Position numbers and translations under genes: made by a program. Below are positions 19,146 through 27,563 of a DNA stretch of 64,000 nt, one piece after another. How positions within the stretch are numbered: position 1 is the first letter of the stretch; each line of letters starts with the position of its first letter. The notes under the pieces were generated by a model that saw only the letters and a list, made by a program, of their open reading frames with translations, was not told the origin of the DNA and did no database searches. The stretch is from Myxococcales bacterium (GTDB taxonomy: Bacteria; Myxococcota_A; Polyangia; Haliangiales; Haliangiaceae), in the NCBI GenBank assembly GCA_016717005.1, contig JADJUF010000036.1:49053-113052 (forward strand). Direction: 5' to 3'.

Positions 19146-21029
19146 ATGTCCATCAAGCGCGTGCTCATCCCTGCCGCTGGCCGCGGCGCCCGTCTCGACC
19201 GCCCCGGCATGCCCAAGCCGCTGGTCTGGGTCGCCGGCCTGCCGATGATCGTACGGACGCTGGTGCAGTGCGAGGCGGCCGGCGTCGAGGAGGCGGTGGT
19301 CGTCGTCGGCTACGAGGCCCCGACGATCGTCAAGGCGCTCACCCACCACCCGCGCCTGACCAAGATCAAGGTGCGGTTCGCCGAGGCGCCGAACTGGCAG
19401 GAGGACGGCCTGGTCGCGTCGCTGCTGGCGGCGCGATCGCTGCTGCCCGACCGGTTCGTGATCGCGATGGGCGATCACGTGTTCGACGCCGGGCTGATCG
19501 AGCGCATCTGCGCCCAGCGCCCCGGCGACGGCGAGGTCGTCGCGATGGTCGACTCCGACCTGGCCGAGGTGTTCGACGCCGAGGCCGCGGTCAAGGTCAA
19601 GCAGCACCGCGGCGCGATCCTCGAGATGGGCTGGCAGGTCCCGGGCTTCGACGGCGTCGACTGCGGCCTGTTCGCGGTCGGCCCCGAGGTCTGGGCGACC
19701 TTCGCCGAGGTCTACGCGGCCTCGCCCAAGGCCAACCTGTTCGACGCGATCAACCTGCTGGCGCCGCGCGGCCTGGCCCGCGCGGTCGGCGCCGACGGCC
19801 TGCCGTGGGACGACGTCGACACCCCGGCCGCGCTGATCCACACCGAGATGCGCTACCGCAAGCAGCGGCGCGAGCAGCACGTCCGCACGATCACGCCGCC
19901 GCCGGGCGCGGCGCCCGGGCAGGTCTACGCGTTCCAGACCGGCGCGCCGGCGACCACCGAGGTCGTGGTCGGGCGCGGCATCGCCACCGACCCGGCCCGG
20001 CTCGATCTCGGCATCCCCGCCAGGAGCGCGTCGTCGCCCATCTTCGTGTTCACCGACACCACGGTCAACGGCCTGTACGGCGACGCCTTCGTCGGCGCGC
20101 TCGAGGCCCGCGGCTACCTGGTCCACCGGATCGTCATGGAGGACGGCGAGGTCAGCAAGACCATCACCAACTACGCGCGCCTGGTCGATCACGTGCTCGA
20201 GCAGGGCATCGACGAGCGCAGCGTGCTGGTGTCGCTCGGCGGCGGCGCGGTCTGCAACGTCTGCGGGTTCGTCGCGTCGACCCTGTACCGCGGCATCGGC
20301 CTGATCCACGTGCCGACCACGCTGATGGCCCAGTGCGACGCGGCGATCAGCCACAAGCAGGCGCTCAACGGCACCCGCGGCAAGAACCTGATCGGCGCCT
20401 ACTACCCGCCGATCCGCGTCGTCGTCGACGTCAACTTCCTCGCGACCCTCGAGGACTGGCTCATCCCCGACGGCCTGGCCGAGGTCGTCAAGCACGCGCT
20501 CGGCCAGGACCCGCAGTACCTGACCGACCTGCTGGCCTACGAGGGCGACCACCGCGACCCCGAGTTCCTCGAGCGGGTGGTCAAGCGCAACATCGAGCTC
20601 AAGTGCGAGCTGATGGCGGTCGATCCCAAGGAGCACGCCGCCGGCATGGTCCTGCAGTACGGCCACAACGTCGGCCACGCGGTCGAGTACCTGTCGGCCT
20701 ACGAGCTGTCGCACGGCGAGGCCGTCGCGATCGGCATGATGGTCGCGGCGCGGATCGCGCGGCTCCTGGGCGGCTGCGACGACGAGCTGGTCGAGACCCA
20801 CCGCCGGCTGATCGCCAAGTACAACCTGCCGACGACGATCCCGGCGTCGATGCGCATCCCCGACATCATCGACGCCATGCGCTACGACAAGAAGTTCCTG
20901 ACCGAGGGCGTGCGCATGGCGCTCGTGGCCGAGCCCGGCGCGCTGTGGCAGGTCGGCGGCGACTACGCGATCCCGGTGCCCGACGACGTGCTGATCCCGG
21001 CGCTGGAAGCGACGATGGAGCCGGCGTGA
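19146..21029 (+). CDS. Nucleotidyltransferase fused to a DOIS/DHQS-family cyclase
   Basis: A 627-residue two-domain protein. Residues 1-245 are a sugar-phosphate nucleotidyltransferase: IPAAGRGARLDRPGMPKPL (8-26), metal-binding GDHVFD (109-114) and WDDVDTPAAL (221-230), closest by eye to inositol-1-phosphate cytidylyltransferases. Residues about 298-627 are a sugar-phosphate cyclase of the dehydroquinate synthase superfamily: LGGGAVCNVCGF (364-375), HVPTTLMAQCD, SHKQALN (402-408), GKNLIGAYYPP, GLAEVVKHAL, GHNVGH (506-511) and SHGEA (522-526). The K-Q-A-x-N and Y-Y-P-P wording matches 2-deoxy-scyllo-inosose synthase rather than dehydroquinate synthase (G-G-K-T-G-x-N). It overlaps the next SDR gene by GTGA. 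Predicted role: cyclise a hexose or heptose phosphate and activate the cyclitol phosphate. The exact substrate is unknown. Confidence 0.85.
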   Translation: MSIKRVLIPAAGRGARLDRPGMPKPLVWVAGLPMIVRTLVQCEAAGVEEAVVVVGYEAPTIVKALTHHPRLTKIKVRFAEAPNWQEDGLVASLLAARSLLPDRFVIAMGDHVFDAGLIERICAQRPGDGEVVAMVDSDLAEVFDAEAAVKVKQHRGAILEMGWQVPGFDGVDCGLFAVGPEVWATFAEVYAASPKANLFDAINLLAPRGLARAVGADGLPWDDVDTPAALIHTEMRYRKQRREQHVRTITPPPGAAPGQVYAFQTGAPATTEVVVGRGIATDPARLDLGIPARSASSPIFVFTDTTVNGLYGDAFVGALEARGYLVHRIVMEDGEVSKTITNYARLVDHVLEQGIDERSVLVSLGGGAVCNVCGFVASTLYRGIGLIHVPTTLMAQCDAAISHKQALNGTRGKNLIGAYYPPIRVVVDVNFLATLEDWLIPDGLAEVVKHALGQDPQYLTDLLAYEGDHRDPEFLERVVKRNIELKCELMAVDPKEHAAGMVLQYGHNVGHAVEYLSAYELSHGEAVAIGMMVAARIARLLGGCDDELVETHRRLIAKYNLPTTIPASMRIPDIIDAMRYDKKFLTEGVRMALVAEPGALWQVGGDYAIPVPDDVLIPALEATMEPA

Positions 21030-21769
21030 CCCGACTGGCGGCGGTCACGGGCGCGTCGAGCGGCATCGGCCTGGCGGTGGTCGAGCGGCTGATCGCGCGC
21101 GGCGATCAGGTGGTGGCGATCGCGCGCCACGCCGACGGCCTGGCGGCGCTGGTGGCGCGCCACGGCGACCGGGTGCGGCCGCTCGCGCTCGACGTCGGCG
21201 ACCACGGCGCGCTCCACGCGGCCCTCGCGGCCCTGCCGCCGGTCCACACGCTCGTGCTCTCGGCCGGCGTCTGCAAGCAGGCTCGCCTCGACGAGGAGGC
21301 CGACGACGCGACCTGGTGGGAGACGCTCGCGGTCAACCTGCACGGCAGCTACTTCGCGATGAAGGCGGTGGCGCCGACCATGCCCGCGGGCGGCCGCATC
21401 GTCGCGGTGGCCTCGGGGCTGGGCAAGCTGGGCCGCCCCGGCTACGCCGCGTACTGCGCGTCGAAGCACGCGCTGCTCGGGGTCGTGAAGTGCGTCAGCA
21501 AGGAGCTGGCGCCGCGCGCGATCACGGTCAACGCGGTCTGCCCGGGCTGGGTCGACACGCCCATGGCCCAGGCCGACGTGACCAAGACCGCCGCCGAGCG
21601 CGGGCAGCCGCGCGCCGCCGTGCTCGACGGGATCCACGCCGGCATCCCGATCGGCCGGATGGTGAGCGCCGACGAGTGCGCCGCGCTGATCACCTGGCTG
21701 GCCTCGCCCGAGGCCGCCGCGGTCACCGGCGAGGCCTACAACATCTCGGGCGGTGAGTTCTTCGCGTGA
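21026..21769 (+). CDS. SDR, cyclitol cassette
   Basis: A 247-residue short-chain dehydrogenase starting at a GTG that overlaps the preceding stop codon. TGASSGIG is the nucleotide loop, SAGVC replaces N-A-G, the catalytic Ser lies in VAVASGLG, and YCASK is Y-x-x-x-K. NAVCPGWVDTPM is the substrate-loop start. In the context of a cyclitol synthase and a kinase it would be expected to reduce or epimerise the cyclic ketone (inference). It overlaps the following PfkB gene by GTGA, so all three proteins are translationally coupled. Confidence 0.88.
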   Translation: MTRLAAVTGASSGIGLAVVERLIARGDQVVAIARHADGLAALVARHGDRVRPLALDVGDHGALHAALAALPPVHTLVLSAGVCKQARLDEEADDATWWETLAVNLHGSYFAMKAVAPTMPAGGRIVAVASGLGKLGRPGYAAYCASKHALLGVVKCVSKELAPRAITVNAVCPGWVDTPMAQADVTKTAAERGQPRAAVLDGIHAGIPIGRMVSADECAALITWLASPEAAAVTGEAYNISGGEFFA

Positions 21770-22599
21770 GCGCGACCCAGATCGTCATCGCCGGCCACGT
21801 CACCCACGACCGCTACGGCGCCGAGATCGTGCCGGGCGGCTGCGCGTTCTACGGCGCCCGCACCCAGGCCGCGCTCGGCGCCGACGTCCACCTGGTCACC
21901 GCGGTCGGCGCCGACTTCGCGTGCGAGGACGCGTTCGCCGGGCTGACCGCGACCGTCGCGCGCGGCGGCGTGACGACGCTGTTCACCAACCTCTACCCCG
22001 AGGGCGCCCTGCGGGTGCAGCGGATCGAGGCGACCGCGCCGGCGGTGGCGCCGCCGCCGCGCCTGCCCGACGGCGCGCTGGTCCACCTGGCGCCGGTGCT
22101 GCAGGAGCTCGACCTGGCCGCGTGGCTCGACGCCTGCGCCGGGCACCAGGTGGCGATCGCGATCCAGGGCTGGATCAAGGATCGCGGGCCGGGCGAGGCG
22201 GTCGTGCAGACCCCGTGGGACGTCGACGGCGCGCTCCTCGCGCGGGTCGCGTTCGCGGCCTGCGGCGAGGAGGATCTGGTCGAGCAGGGCGATCTGCTCG
22301 ACCGCCTGTGTCGGCACGTGCCGATCGTCGCGTTCACCCACGGCGCGCGCGGCTGCGACGTGATCGTGCGCGGCACGACCACGCGGGTCGGGATCTACCC
22401 GCACGCGACCGAGGTCGATCCCACCGGCGCCGGCGACACCTTCGCAGCCGGGTTCTTCCTGGGCCTGGCCGAGGGCCGCGATCCCGTGGCCGCGGCCAAG
22501 CTGGGCGCGGCCGCCGCGTCGATCGTCGTCGAGGGCCGCGGCGGCGCGACCTTGCCGCGGGTCGGCGAGGCCCGCGCGCGCGTGGCCGCGATCGGGTAG
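21766..22599 (+). CDS. PfkB-family carbohydrate/cyclitol kinase
   Basis: A 277-residue ribokinase-fold enzyme. PGGCAFYGARTQAALGA (about 22-38) corresponds to the N-terminal PfkB substrate signature, and DPTGAGDTFAAGFFLGLAEG (219-238) is the C-terminal signature, with the catalytic Asp in GAGD and the anion hole. It starts with a GTG overlapping the SDR stop codon. With the fusion enzyme and SDR it would supply the phosphate that the nucleotidyltransferase domain needs (inference). It is slightly shorter than ribokinase (about 300), lacking part of the lid strands. Confidence 0.85.
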   Translation: MSATQIVIAGHVTHDRYGAEIVPGGCAFYGARTQAALGADVHLVTAVGADFACEDAFAGLTATVARGGVTTLFTNLYPEGALRVQRIEATAPAVAPPPRLPDGALVHLAPVLQELDLAAWLDACAGHQVAIAIQGWIKDRGPGEAVVQTPWDVDGALLARVAFAACGEEDLVEQGDLLDRLCRHVPIVAFTHGARGCDVIVRGTTTRVGIYPHATEVDPTGAGDTFAAGFFLGLAEGRDPVAAAKLGAAAASIVVEGRGGATLPRVGEARARVAAIG

Positions 22600-22657
22600 C
22601 GCCCCGGTCGAGCGCGCGACCGCCGCGCCCCGGGGCCAGCGACGCGCGCGACCGCGA

Positions 22658-24781
22658 TCAGCGGCTCATGTCGGCGAGGACGCGGACGGCCTCGTCGAGC
22701 CACGGGTCGCGCGCCAGCGAGTCGCCCCACTTGGTCATGCGATCGTCGACGCGCTCGCCCGCCACCGGCGGCGGCGGCGGATCGAGCAGCTCGACCTTGA
22801 GGCCGGGCGGCACCTTGGTCAGATCGATCGTGACCGCGTCGATCGCGGCCTGCTGCGCGGCCCGCCGCGCCTCCCACGCCGGCCGCGCCAGCGGCACCAG
22901 GGTGTCCTCGCGCCGGGCCTTGAGCAGCACTACCGACGCGTCGACCTTGGCGAACAGCGGCTGCTTGGCCACCCGGGCGGCGCTCTTGGTCCGCAGCGCC
23001 GGGACGTCGGCGCTGGCGGCCCAGTCGGCGTGATCGGCCGCGTCGATGCGCGACGCCGCGATCGCGTGCGGCAGCGAGCCCTCGCGGCTGTCGACGTACG
23101 CCGTCGGATCGGGCAGCCCGATGTCGGGGCTGACACCGTCGAGCTGCGTCGACGCGCCGTTGACGCGGTAGAACTGCTGGAACGTCAGCTTGAGCGAGCC
23201 GAGCTGCAGGCGGCCGCCGGCGTCCCGATCGAGGCTGACCAGCGACTGGACCGTGCCCTTGCCGTGGGTCGCGCTGGTGCCGACGACGACCGCGCGCCGG
23301 TAGTCCTGCAGCGCCGCGGCCACGATCTCGGACGCCGACGCGCTGAAGCGATCGACCAGCACGACGACCGGGCGATCGAACGCGGTCCCGGGCTCGTCGT
23401 CGTCGAGGACCTCGCGCTCGCCGGCGCCGTCGGCGACCTGCACCACCGGGCCGCGATCGATGAACAGGCCCGACATCGTGACCGCGTCCTCGAGGTAGCC
23501 GCCGCCGTTGCCGCGGAGATCGAGCACGACCCCGGCCACGTCGCGCTGGCGCAGCCGGGTGAGCAGCGCGCGCACGTCGGTGGCCGAGTCGTGGGCCTGG
23601 CCGCCGTAGAAGCTGGGCAGGTACACGTAACCGAGCTTGGGCAGGCCCTTGCCGGTCATGATCGCGCCGCGGGCGTAGGTGGCCTCGAGCACGACCACGT
23701 CGCGGGTGATGTCGATCACCTGCTCGGCGCCGCTGTCCTTCTTGACCTTGAGCCGGACGTCGGTGCCCTTGGGCCCGCGGATCATCTTGACGACGTCGTC
23801 GATGTGCATGTCGGCGATGTCGACGACGTCGCCGCCGGGCGGGGTGACCGCGAGGATCAGATCGCCGGCGGCGAGCTGGCCCTGGCGCCAGGCGGCGCCG
23901 CCGGCCACCAGCTCGGCGACCTCCACGTAGTGATCGCGCTCGCGCAGCACCGCGCCGATGCCCTCGAGCGAGCCCGACATGTTGATGTCGAAGTTGGCCT
24001 TGTCCGACGGCGGCAGGTACTCGGTGTGGGGATCGAACACGCTCGCGACCGCGTTGAGCAGGTCGGCGCTGGCGTCGATGGGACGGACGTTGCGCAGCCG
24101 CGCGAACCGCCCGGCGTACGAGGTCGCCAGCGCCGCCCGGGCCTTGGCCTCGCGCTCGGCCAGCGGCGCCGGCGCCGGATCGCCCTTGGCCGGCTTGAGC
24201 GGCAGCGCGGTGCGCTCGAGCAGCTCCAGCTCGAGGCGCTGGCGCCAGCGCTCGCGCAGCTCGGCGTCGGTGGCCGCGGGCCGCAGCTTGTCGGGATCGA
24301 GCTCGACCACCTCCTCGTCGTCGTGATCGAGCGGCGCCGCCAGCAGCTCGGCGACGATCTTCTCGACCACCGCGACCCGCGCGACGAACCGGGCCGCGCC
24401 CTCGTGGGCCAGCGCCAGATCGCCGGCGTGGAGCTCGTCGTCGATCCGCTGGGCGTGGACGGCCAGCGCCTCGCGATCCGCGGTCAACAGGAACAGCTTC
24501 CCGAAGTCGAGCTGCTTCAGGTACGCGTCGAAGGCCTCGGCCGAGATGGTGTCGTCGAGCACGTGGTGGCGCAGGTGATCGCGCTCGAACCGGCGCACGA
24601 ACGCCCCGGCCAGCGCGGCCTCGCGCAGCTGATCGGCCGTGAACTCGGGCGAGACCGCGGGCTCGCCGTCGCCCGCCCCCGACCGCGCCGGCGGCGCTGG
24701 GGGATCGCTGGCCGGCGCGCCCTTCTTGCCCGAGCACGCGACGACCGACACGAACAGGGAGAGCGCGAGGGCACGACGCAT
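22658..24781 (-). CDS. prc: Tail-specific (C-terminal processing) protease, lipoprotein form
   Basis: A 707-residue S41 peptidase of the Prc/Tsp family. It starts at the ATG at 24781, and the lipobox V-V-A-C (SVVACSGKKG) suggests membrane anchoring. An N-terminal Tsp region (FTADQLREAALAGAFVRRF, FDPHTEYLPPSDKANF) precedes a PDZ domain (SGSLEGIGAVLRE, VKMIRGPKGT) and the protease core. LDLRGNGGGYLEDAV supports the oxyanion hole. The Ser nucleophile is in DRFSASASEI and the general base Lys in THGKGTVQ. A C-terminal DUF3340-like region follows (ARREDTLVPLARPAWEARR). Prc degrades or trims periplasmic proteins with hydrophobic tails. It is divergent from the riboswitch-controlled gene, with 290 bp between. 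Confidence 0.92.
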   Translation of the reverse strand: MRRALALSLFVSVVACSGKKGAPASDPPAPPARSGAGDGEPAVSPEFTADQLREAALAGAFVRRFERDHLRHHVLDDTISAEAFDAYLKQLDFGKLFLLTADREALAVHAQRIDDELHAGDLALAHEGAARFVARVAVVEKIVAELLAAPLDHDDEEVVELDPDKLRPAATDAELRERWRQRLELELLERTALPLKPAKGDPAPAPLAEREAKARAALATSYAGRFARLRNVRPIDASADLLNAVASVFDPHTEYLPPSDKANFDINMSGSLEGIGAVLRERDHYVEVAELVAGGAAWRQGQLAAGDLILAVTPPGGDVVDIADMHIDDVVKMIRGPKGTDVRLKVKKDSGAEQVIDITRDVVVLEATYARGAIMTGKGLPKLGYVYLPSFYGGQAHDSATDVRALLTRLRQRDVAGVVLDLRGNGGGYLEDAVTMSGLFIDRGPVVQVADGAGEREVLDDDEPGTAFDRPVVVLVDRFSASASEIVAAALQDYRRAVVVGTSATHGKGTVQSLVSLDRDAGGRLQLGSLKLTFQQFYRVNGASTQLDGVSPDIGLPDPTAYVDSREGSLPHAIAASRIDAADHADWAASADVPALRTKSAARVAKQPLFAKVDASVVLLKARREDTLVPLARPAWEARRAAQQAAIDAVTIDLTKVPPGLKVELLDPPPPPVAGERVDDRMTKWGDSLARDPWLDEAVRVLADMSR

Positions 24782-25071
24782 GGGCTTGAAGCTAGCTCGA
24801 CCGGCGCTGTTGTGCGACCCGCGATCCATGCGGAAGTGCTGGCATCGCCTCCAGGAATAGTCGGTCGCCGGCAGCGGTTTTCGCGCTCCGCCGCCCGGCG
24901 GCACGCGCCGCGGGCGCATGTGGGGACGAGGGATCCGGCGTACGGCATCGCGCCCCGACCTGCGTTGGCGTGGGCTGAAGGCGGACATCTGAACCTGAAA
25001 AATGTGCAACGAATCTTATTGTTTTTTCGTCTGGCGAAGCAGTAGATGGATCGGAGCAGGAGGGGTCTTCT

Positions 25072-25152
25072 CTCCTCGAAAAAGGCAAACGCCGGGCAAT
25101 CGGCGGACGCAAAGCCACGGGGCTCACCGAGCCAGCCGGGCTACCGAAGGAG
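25072..25152 (+). ncRNA. c-di-GMP-I (GEMM) riboswitch with the SD inside P1
   Basis: The sequence matches the GEMM-I aptamer. P1 pairs CTCCT (25072-25076) with AGGAG (25148-25152). GGCAAAC (25084-25090) is the conserved junction, with G at the position equivalent to Vc2 G20, which favours c-di-GMP over cGAMP. P2 pairs CGCCG (25090-25094) with CGGCG (25101-25105) and is capped by a GCAA GNRA tetraloop (25096-25099). GGACGCAAAGCC supplies the intercalating A. P3 (GGCTC/GAGCC, 25121-25133) lies between the CACGG and GCCGGG receptor strands, and TACCGA holds the ligand-pairing C. AGGAG is also the ribosome-binding site of the gene starting at 25159, so ligand binding should hide it (off switch, inference). 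Confidence 0.93.
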
Positions 25153-25158
25153 CGCGCT

Positions 25159-25938
25159 ATGAAGCTTCCCTGTGGACTTGCGATCTTCGTCGCGGCGGCG
25201 GGTCTGAGCGTCGGGTGCATGTCGGACGAGCCCACGGCTCGCAGCTTCGAGCTGTCGCGGCTCGACGGCACCACGGTCGCCGGCGCGCTCGACAACGGCG
25301 AGTCGGTCGTGCTGTTCGAGAGCACGTCGCTCGATCAGCGCACGGTCGCGCTCCACCTCGAGGTCAACGGCGCGCCCATGGACTTCACGTACGACGTGCA
25401 GGGCGTGCTGACCGAGGACGGTCACCTCGCCGAGCTCGCGCCGCGCGACCTGACCGCGCTGCTCGATCTGCGCGACGCGATGAACACCCAGTACACCGAC
25501 GTCGTCGAGAACTCGCTGCAGGGCATGTTCCTGTCGCGCCACGCCGACTGGCTGGCCGACGCCCCGGCCGGGTACACCGTCGAGACCCGCGAGGTCGACG
25601 TCCGCGACAAGCTCGCGGTCGCCAACACCACCAACGACGACAGCATCTACAACACCTGCCTGCGGCCCGGCTACAACTACACCGCCTACTACGACGCCGG
25701 CAACGGCGGCCAGCAGTGGCAGTGGACCCGCACCGCCAACTCGGGCAGCTGCCTCGGCCGGTGCGGCGCGGGCTGCAACTTCCTCGACACCGACCTCATG
25801 CTCGACTGCTTCGAGCACGACACCTGCGTCGACCACTTCGGCGGCAGCTCGCTCGGCGGCAACGCCAACTGCGGCGACGAGTTCAGCCACGCGGTCGCGG
25901 AGTACACGGCGACGATGGGCGCGTGGTGCCCGTACTGA
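25159..25938 (+). CDS. Lipoprotein with phospholipase-A2-like Cys-rich domain
   Basis: A 259-residue exported lipoprotein: lipobox L-S-V-G-C with Cys20. About residues 28-160 form a prodomain-like beta-rich region without recognised motifs. The C-terminal 60 residues contain GRCGAGC, then DCFEHDTCVDHFGG and NCGDEF. The H-D pair with flanking cysteines and an upstream Gly/Cys loop is the signature of secreted phospholipase A2 folds (calcium loop, then D-C-x-x-H-D-x-C). It is directly controlled by the c-di-GMP riboswitch ending 6 nt upstream. A secreted lipase or a prey/envelope-acting enzyme is plausible; activity is not shown by sequence alone. Confidence 0.78.
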   Translation: MKLPCGLAIFVAAAGLSVGCMSDEPTARSFELSRLDGTTVAGALDNGESVVLFESTSLDQRTVALHLEVNGAPMDFTYDVQGVLTEDGHLAELAPRDLTALLDLRDAMNTQYTDVVENSLQGMFLSRHADWLADAPAGYTVETREVDVRDKLAVANTTNDDSIYNTCLRPGYNYTAYYDAGNGGQQWQWTRTANSGSCLGRCGAGCNFLDTDLMLDCFEHDTCVDHFGGSSLGGNANCGDEFSHAVAEYTATMGAWCPY

Positions 25939-25964
25939 TGAGCTGACGCGCGCGGCGGGGGTGA

Positions 25965-26048
25965 GGGCGGCGGGTGCGACGCGCTGGCGCGACGGGCGGC
26001 GGTGTGAGGCGGGCGGCGGGTGCGACGCGCTGGCGCGACGGGCGGCGG
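25965..26048. repeat. 38-bp direct repeat, two copies
   Basis: Bases 25965-26002 recur at 26011-26048 (46-bp offset), both reading gggcggcgggtgcgac at the left end. A shorter gcgcgaggggcgacg repeat follows at about 26049-26078. The 248-bp gap between the lipoprotein and the FHA regulator holds only these repeats; I see no gene there. Confidence 0.9.
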
Positions 26049-26186
26049 CGCGAGGGGCGACGGCGCGAGGGGCGACGGCGAACGTCGCTCGTCGCTCGTC
26101 GAGAGTTTCGAGTTCGAGGCCCGCCGCCTCCTGAGGCGAGCCGGGCACGTGGCAACGGCCCTGGCCTCGACGGCCGCGGCGCTGGT

Positions 26187-27554
26187 ATGAACGCGCGGAT
26201 GTGGGACACCGCGCGCGACAGCGAGGTCGAGTCGAGCGGCGACAGCGCGCCCGTCCCCGGCGTCGTGGTCGTCTGGAGCGACCGCACGCCGCGGCTGATC
26301 GCGCTCCGCATCCCGGCGGCCGGGCTGATCCTCGGGCGCGAGCCCCTGGCCGCCGCCAGCGATGACCGCATGAGCCGGCAGCACGCGCGCATCACCGGGG
26401 CCGGCGACCAGGTCCGGGTCGCCGATCTCGGCAGCCGCAACGGCACGTTCGTGGGCGGGCGCCAGATCGCGTCGATCGAGGTCGCGGCGCCGGTGCCGAC
26501 GGTGGTGCGGGTCGGACGCACCGTCGTGATCGCGGTCGCCGACGTGCGCGCGTTCGAGGGCGCCACGGTCTCCGTCGAGGCCGGCGTGATCGGTCCCACC
26601 CTGCGCGCCGCGTGGACCGCGGTCGAGCGGGCCGCGCGCGGCGGTCGCTCGCTGCTGGTCACCGGCGAGAGCGGCGTCGGCAAGGAGCTGGCCGCGCGCG
26701 CGTTCCACCGCGCGTCGAACGTCAGCGGCGAGCTGGTCGCGGTCAACTGCGCGGCGATCCCCGCCGGCCTGGCCGAGCGCCTGCTGTTCGGCACGCGCAA
26801 GGGCGCCTACTCCGGCGCCGATCGCGACGCCGACGGCTACCTGGCCGCCGCCGACGGCGGCACGCTGTTCCTCGACGAGGTCGCCGAGCTCGACCTCGAC
26901 GTGCAGGCCAAGCTCCTGCGCGTGCTCGAGACCGGCGAGCTGCTGGCGCTGGGCGCGGCGCGCCCGCGGGCGGTGCAGCTGCGGATGGTCGCCGCGACCT
27001 TGCGCGACCTGCGCGCGGCGGTCGCGGCCGGCAGCTTCCGCGACGACCTGTACTACCGCATCGGCCGACCCGAGGTCCGGCTGCCGGCCCTGCGCGATCG
27101 GCTCGAGGAGATCCCGTGGCTGATCGCCGAGGCCATCAAGGCCCGCGGCCTGCCCGCCCACCCGTCGCTGATCGAGGCGTGCCTGCTGCGGCCGTGGCCC
27201 GGCAACGTCCGCGAGCTGATGGCCGAGGTCGACCGCGCCGCCCACGCGGCGCTCGAGGCCGACCGCCCGGCGGTGCGGGCCGAGGAGCTCGACGAGCAGG
27301 CCGGTCGGGCGCACGTCCCCGCCGCGCCCGCCGCCGAGGCCGAGGCCGCGCGCCCACGCTCGATCGGGCTGCCTGACGACGACGCGATCCTCGCGGCGCT
27401 GCGCGCCGAGGCCGGCAACGTCAGCCGCGCCGCCCGCCGCCTCGGCGTCCACCGCAACCAGCTGCGCCGCTACCTCAGCAAGCACCCCGACGCCGCCGCG
27501 CTGGCCGCGCCCGAGGGCGGCGGCGGCGCCGGCAGCGACGACGCCGACGCGTGA
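26187..27554 (+). CDS. FHA-domain sigma54-dependent transcriptional activator
   Basis: A 455-residue protein. The FHA domain (about 26-110) has LGREPL, the phosphothreonine-contact segment MSRQHARI and DLGSRNGTFVGG. The sigma54-activator AAA+ domain has Walker A GESGVGKE, the loop GAYSGA (a variant of GAFTGA), Walker B GGTLFLDEVAEL and RPWPGNVREL. The C-terminal Fis-type HTH is NVSRAARRLGVHRNQLRRYL. FHA-linked activators of this kind are abundant in myxobacteria and respond to Ser/Thr phosphorylation, so a kinase such as the one at 30231 is a plausible partner (inference). The start chosen is the ATG at 26187; the ATG at 26199 is an alternative. Confidence 0.92.
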   Translation: MNARMWDTARDSEVESSGDSAPVPGVVVVWSDRTPRLIALRIPAAGLILGREPLAAASDDRMSRQHARITGAGDQVRVADLGSRNGTFVGGRQIASIEVAAPVPTVVRVGRTVVIAVADVRAFEGATVSVEAGVIGPTLRAAWTAVERAARGGRSLLVTGESGVGKELAARAFHRASNVSGELVAVNCAAIPAGLAERLLFGTRKGAYSGADRDADGYLAAADGGTLFLDEVAELDLDVQAKLLRVLETGELLALGAARPRAVQLRMVAATLRDLRAAVAAGSFRDDLYYRIGRPEVRLPALRDRLEEIPWLIAEAIKARGLPAHPSLIEACLLRPWPGNVRELMAEVDRAAHAALEADRPAVRAEELDEQAGRAHVPAAPAAEAEAARPRSIGLPDDDAILAALRAEAGNVSRAARRLGVHRNQLRRYLSKHPDAAALAAPEGGGGAGSDDADA

Positions 27555-27563
27555 CCACGTCGG

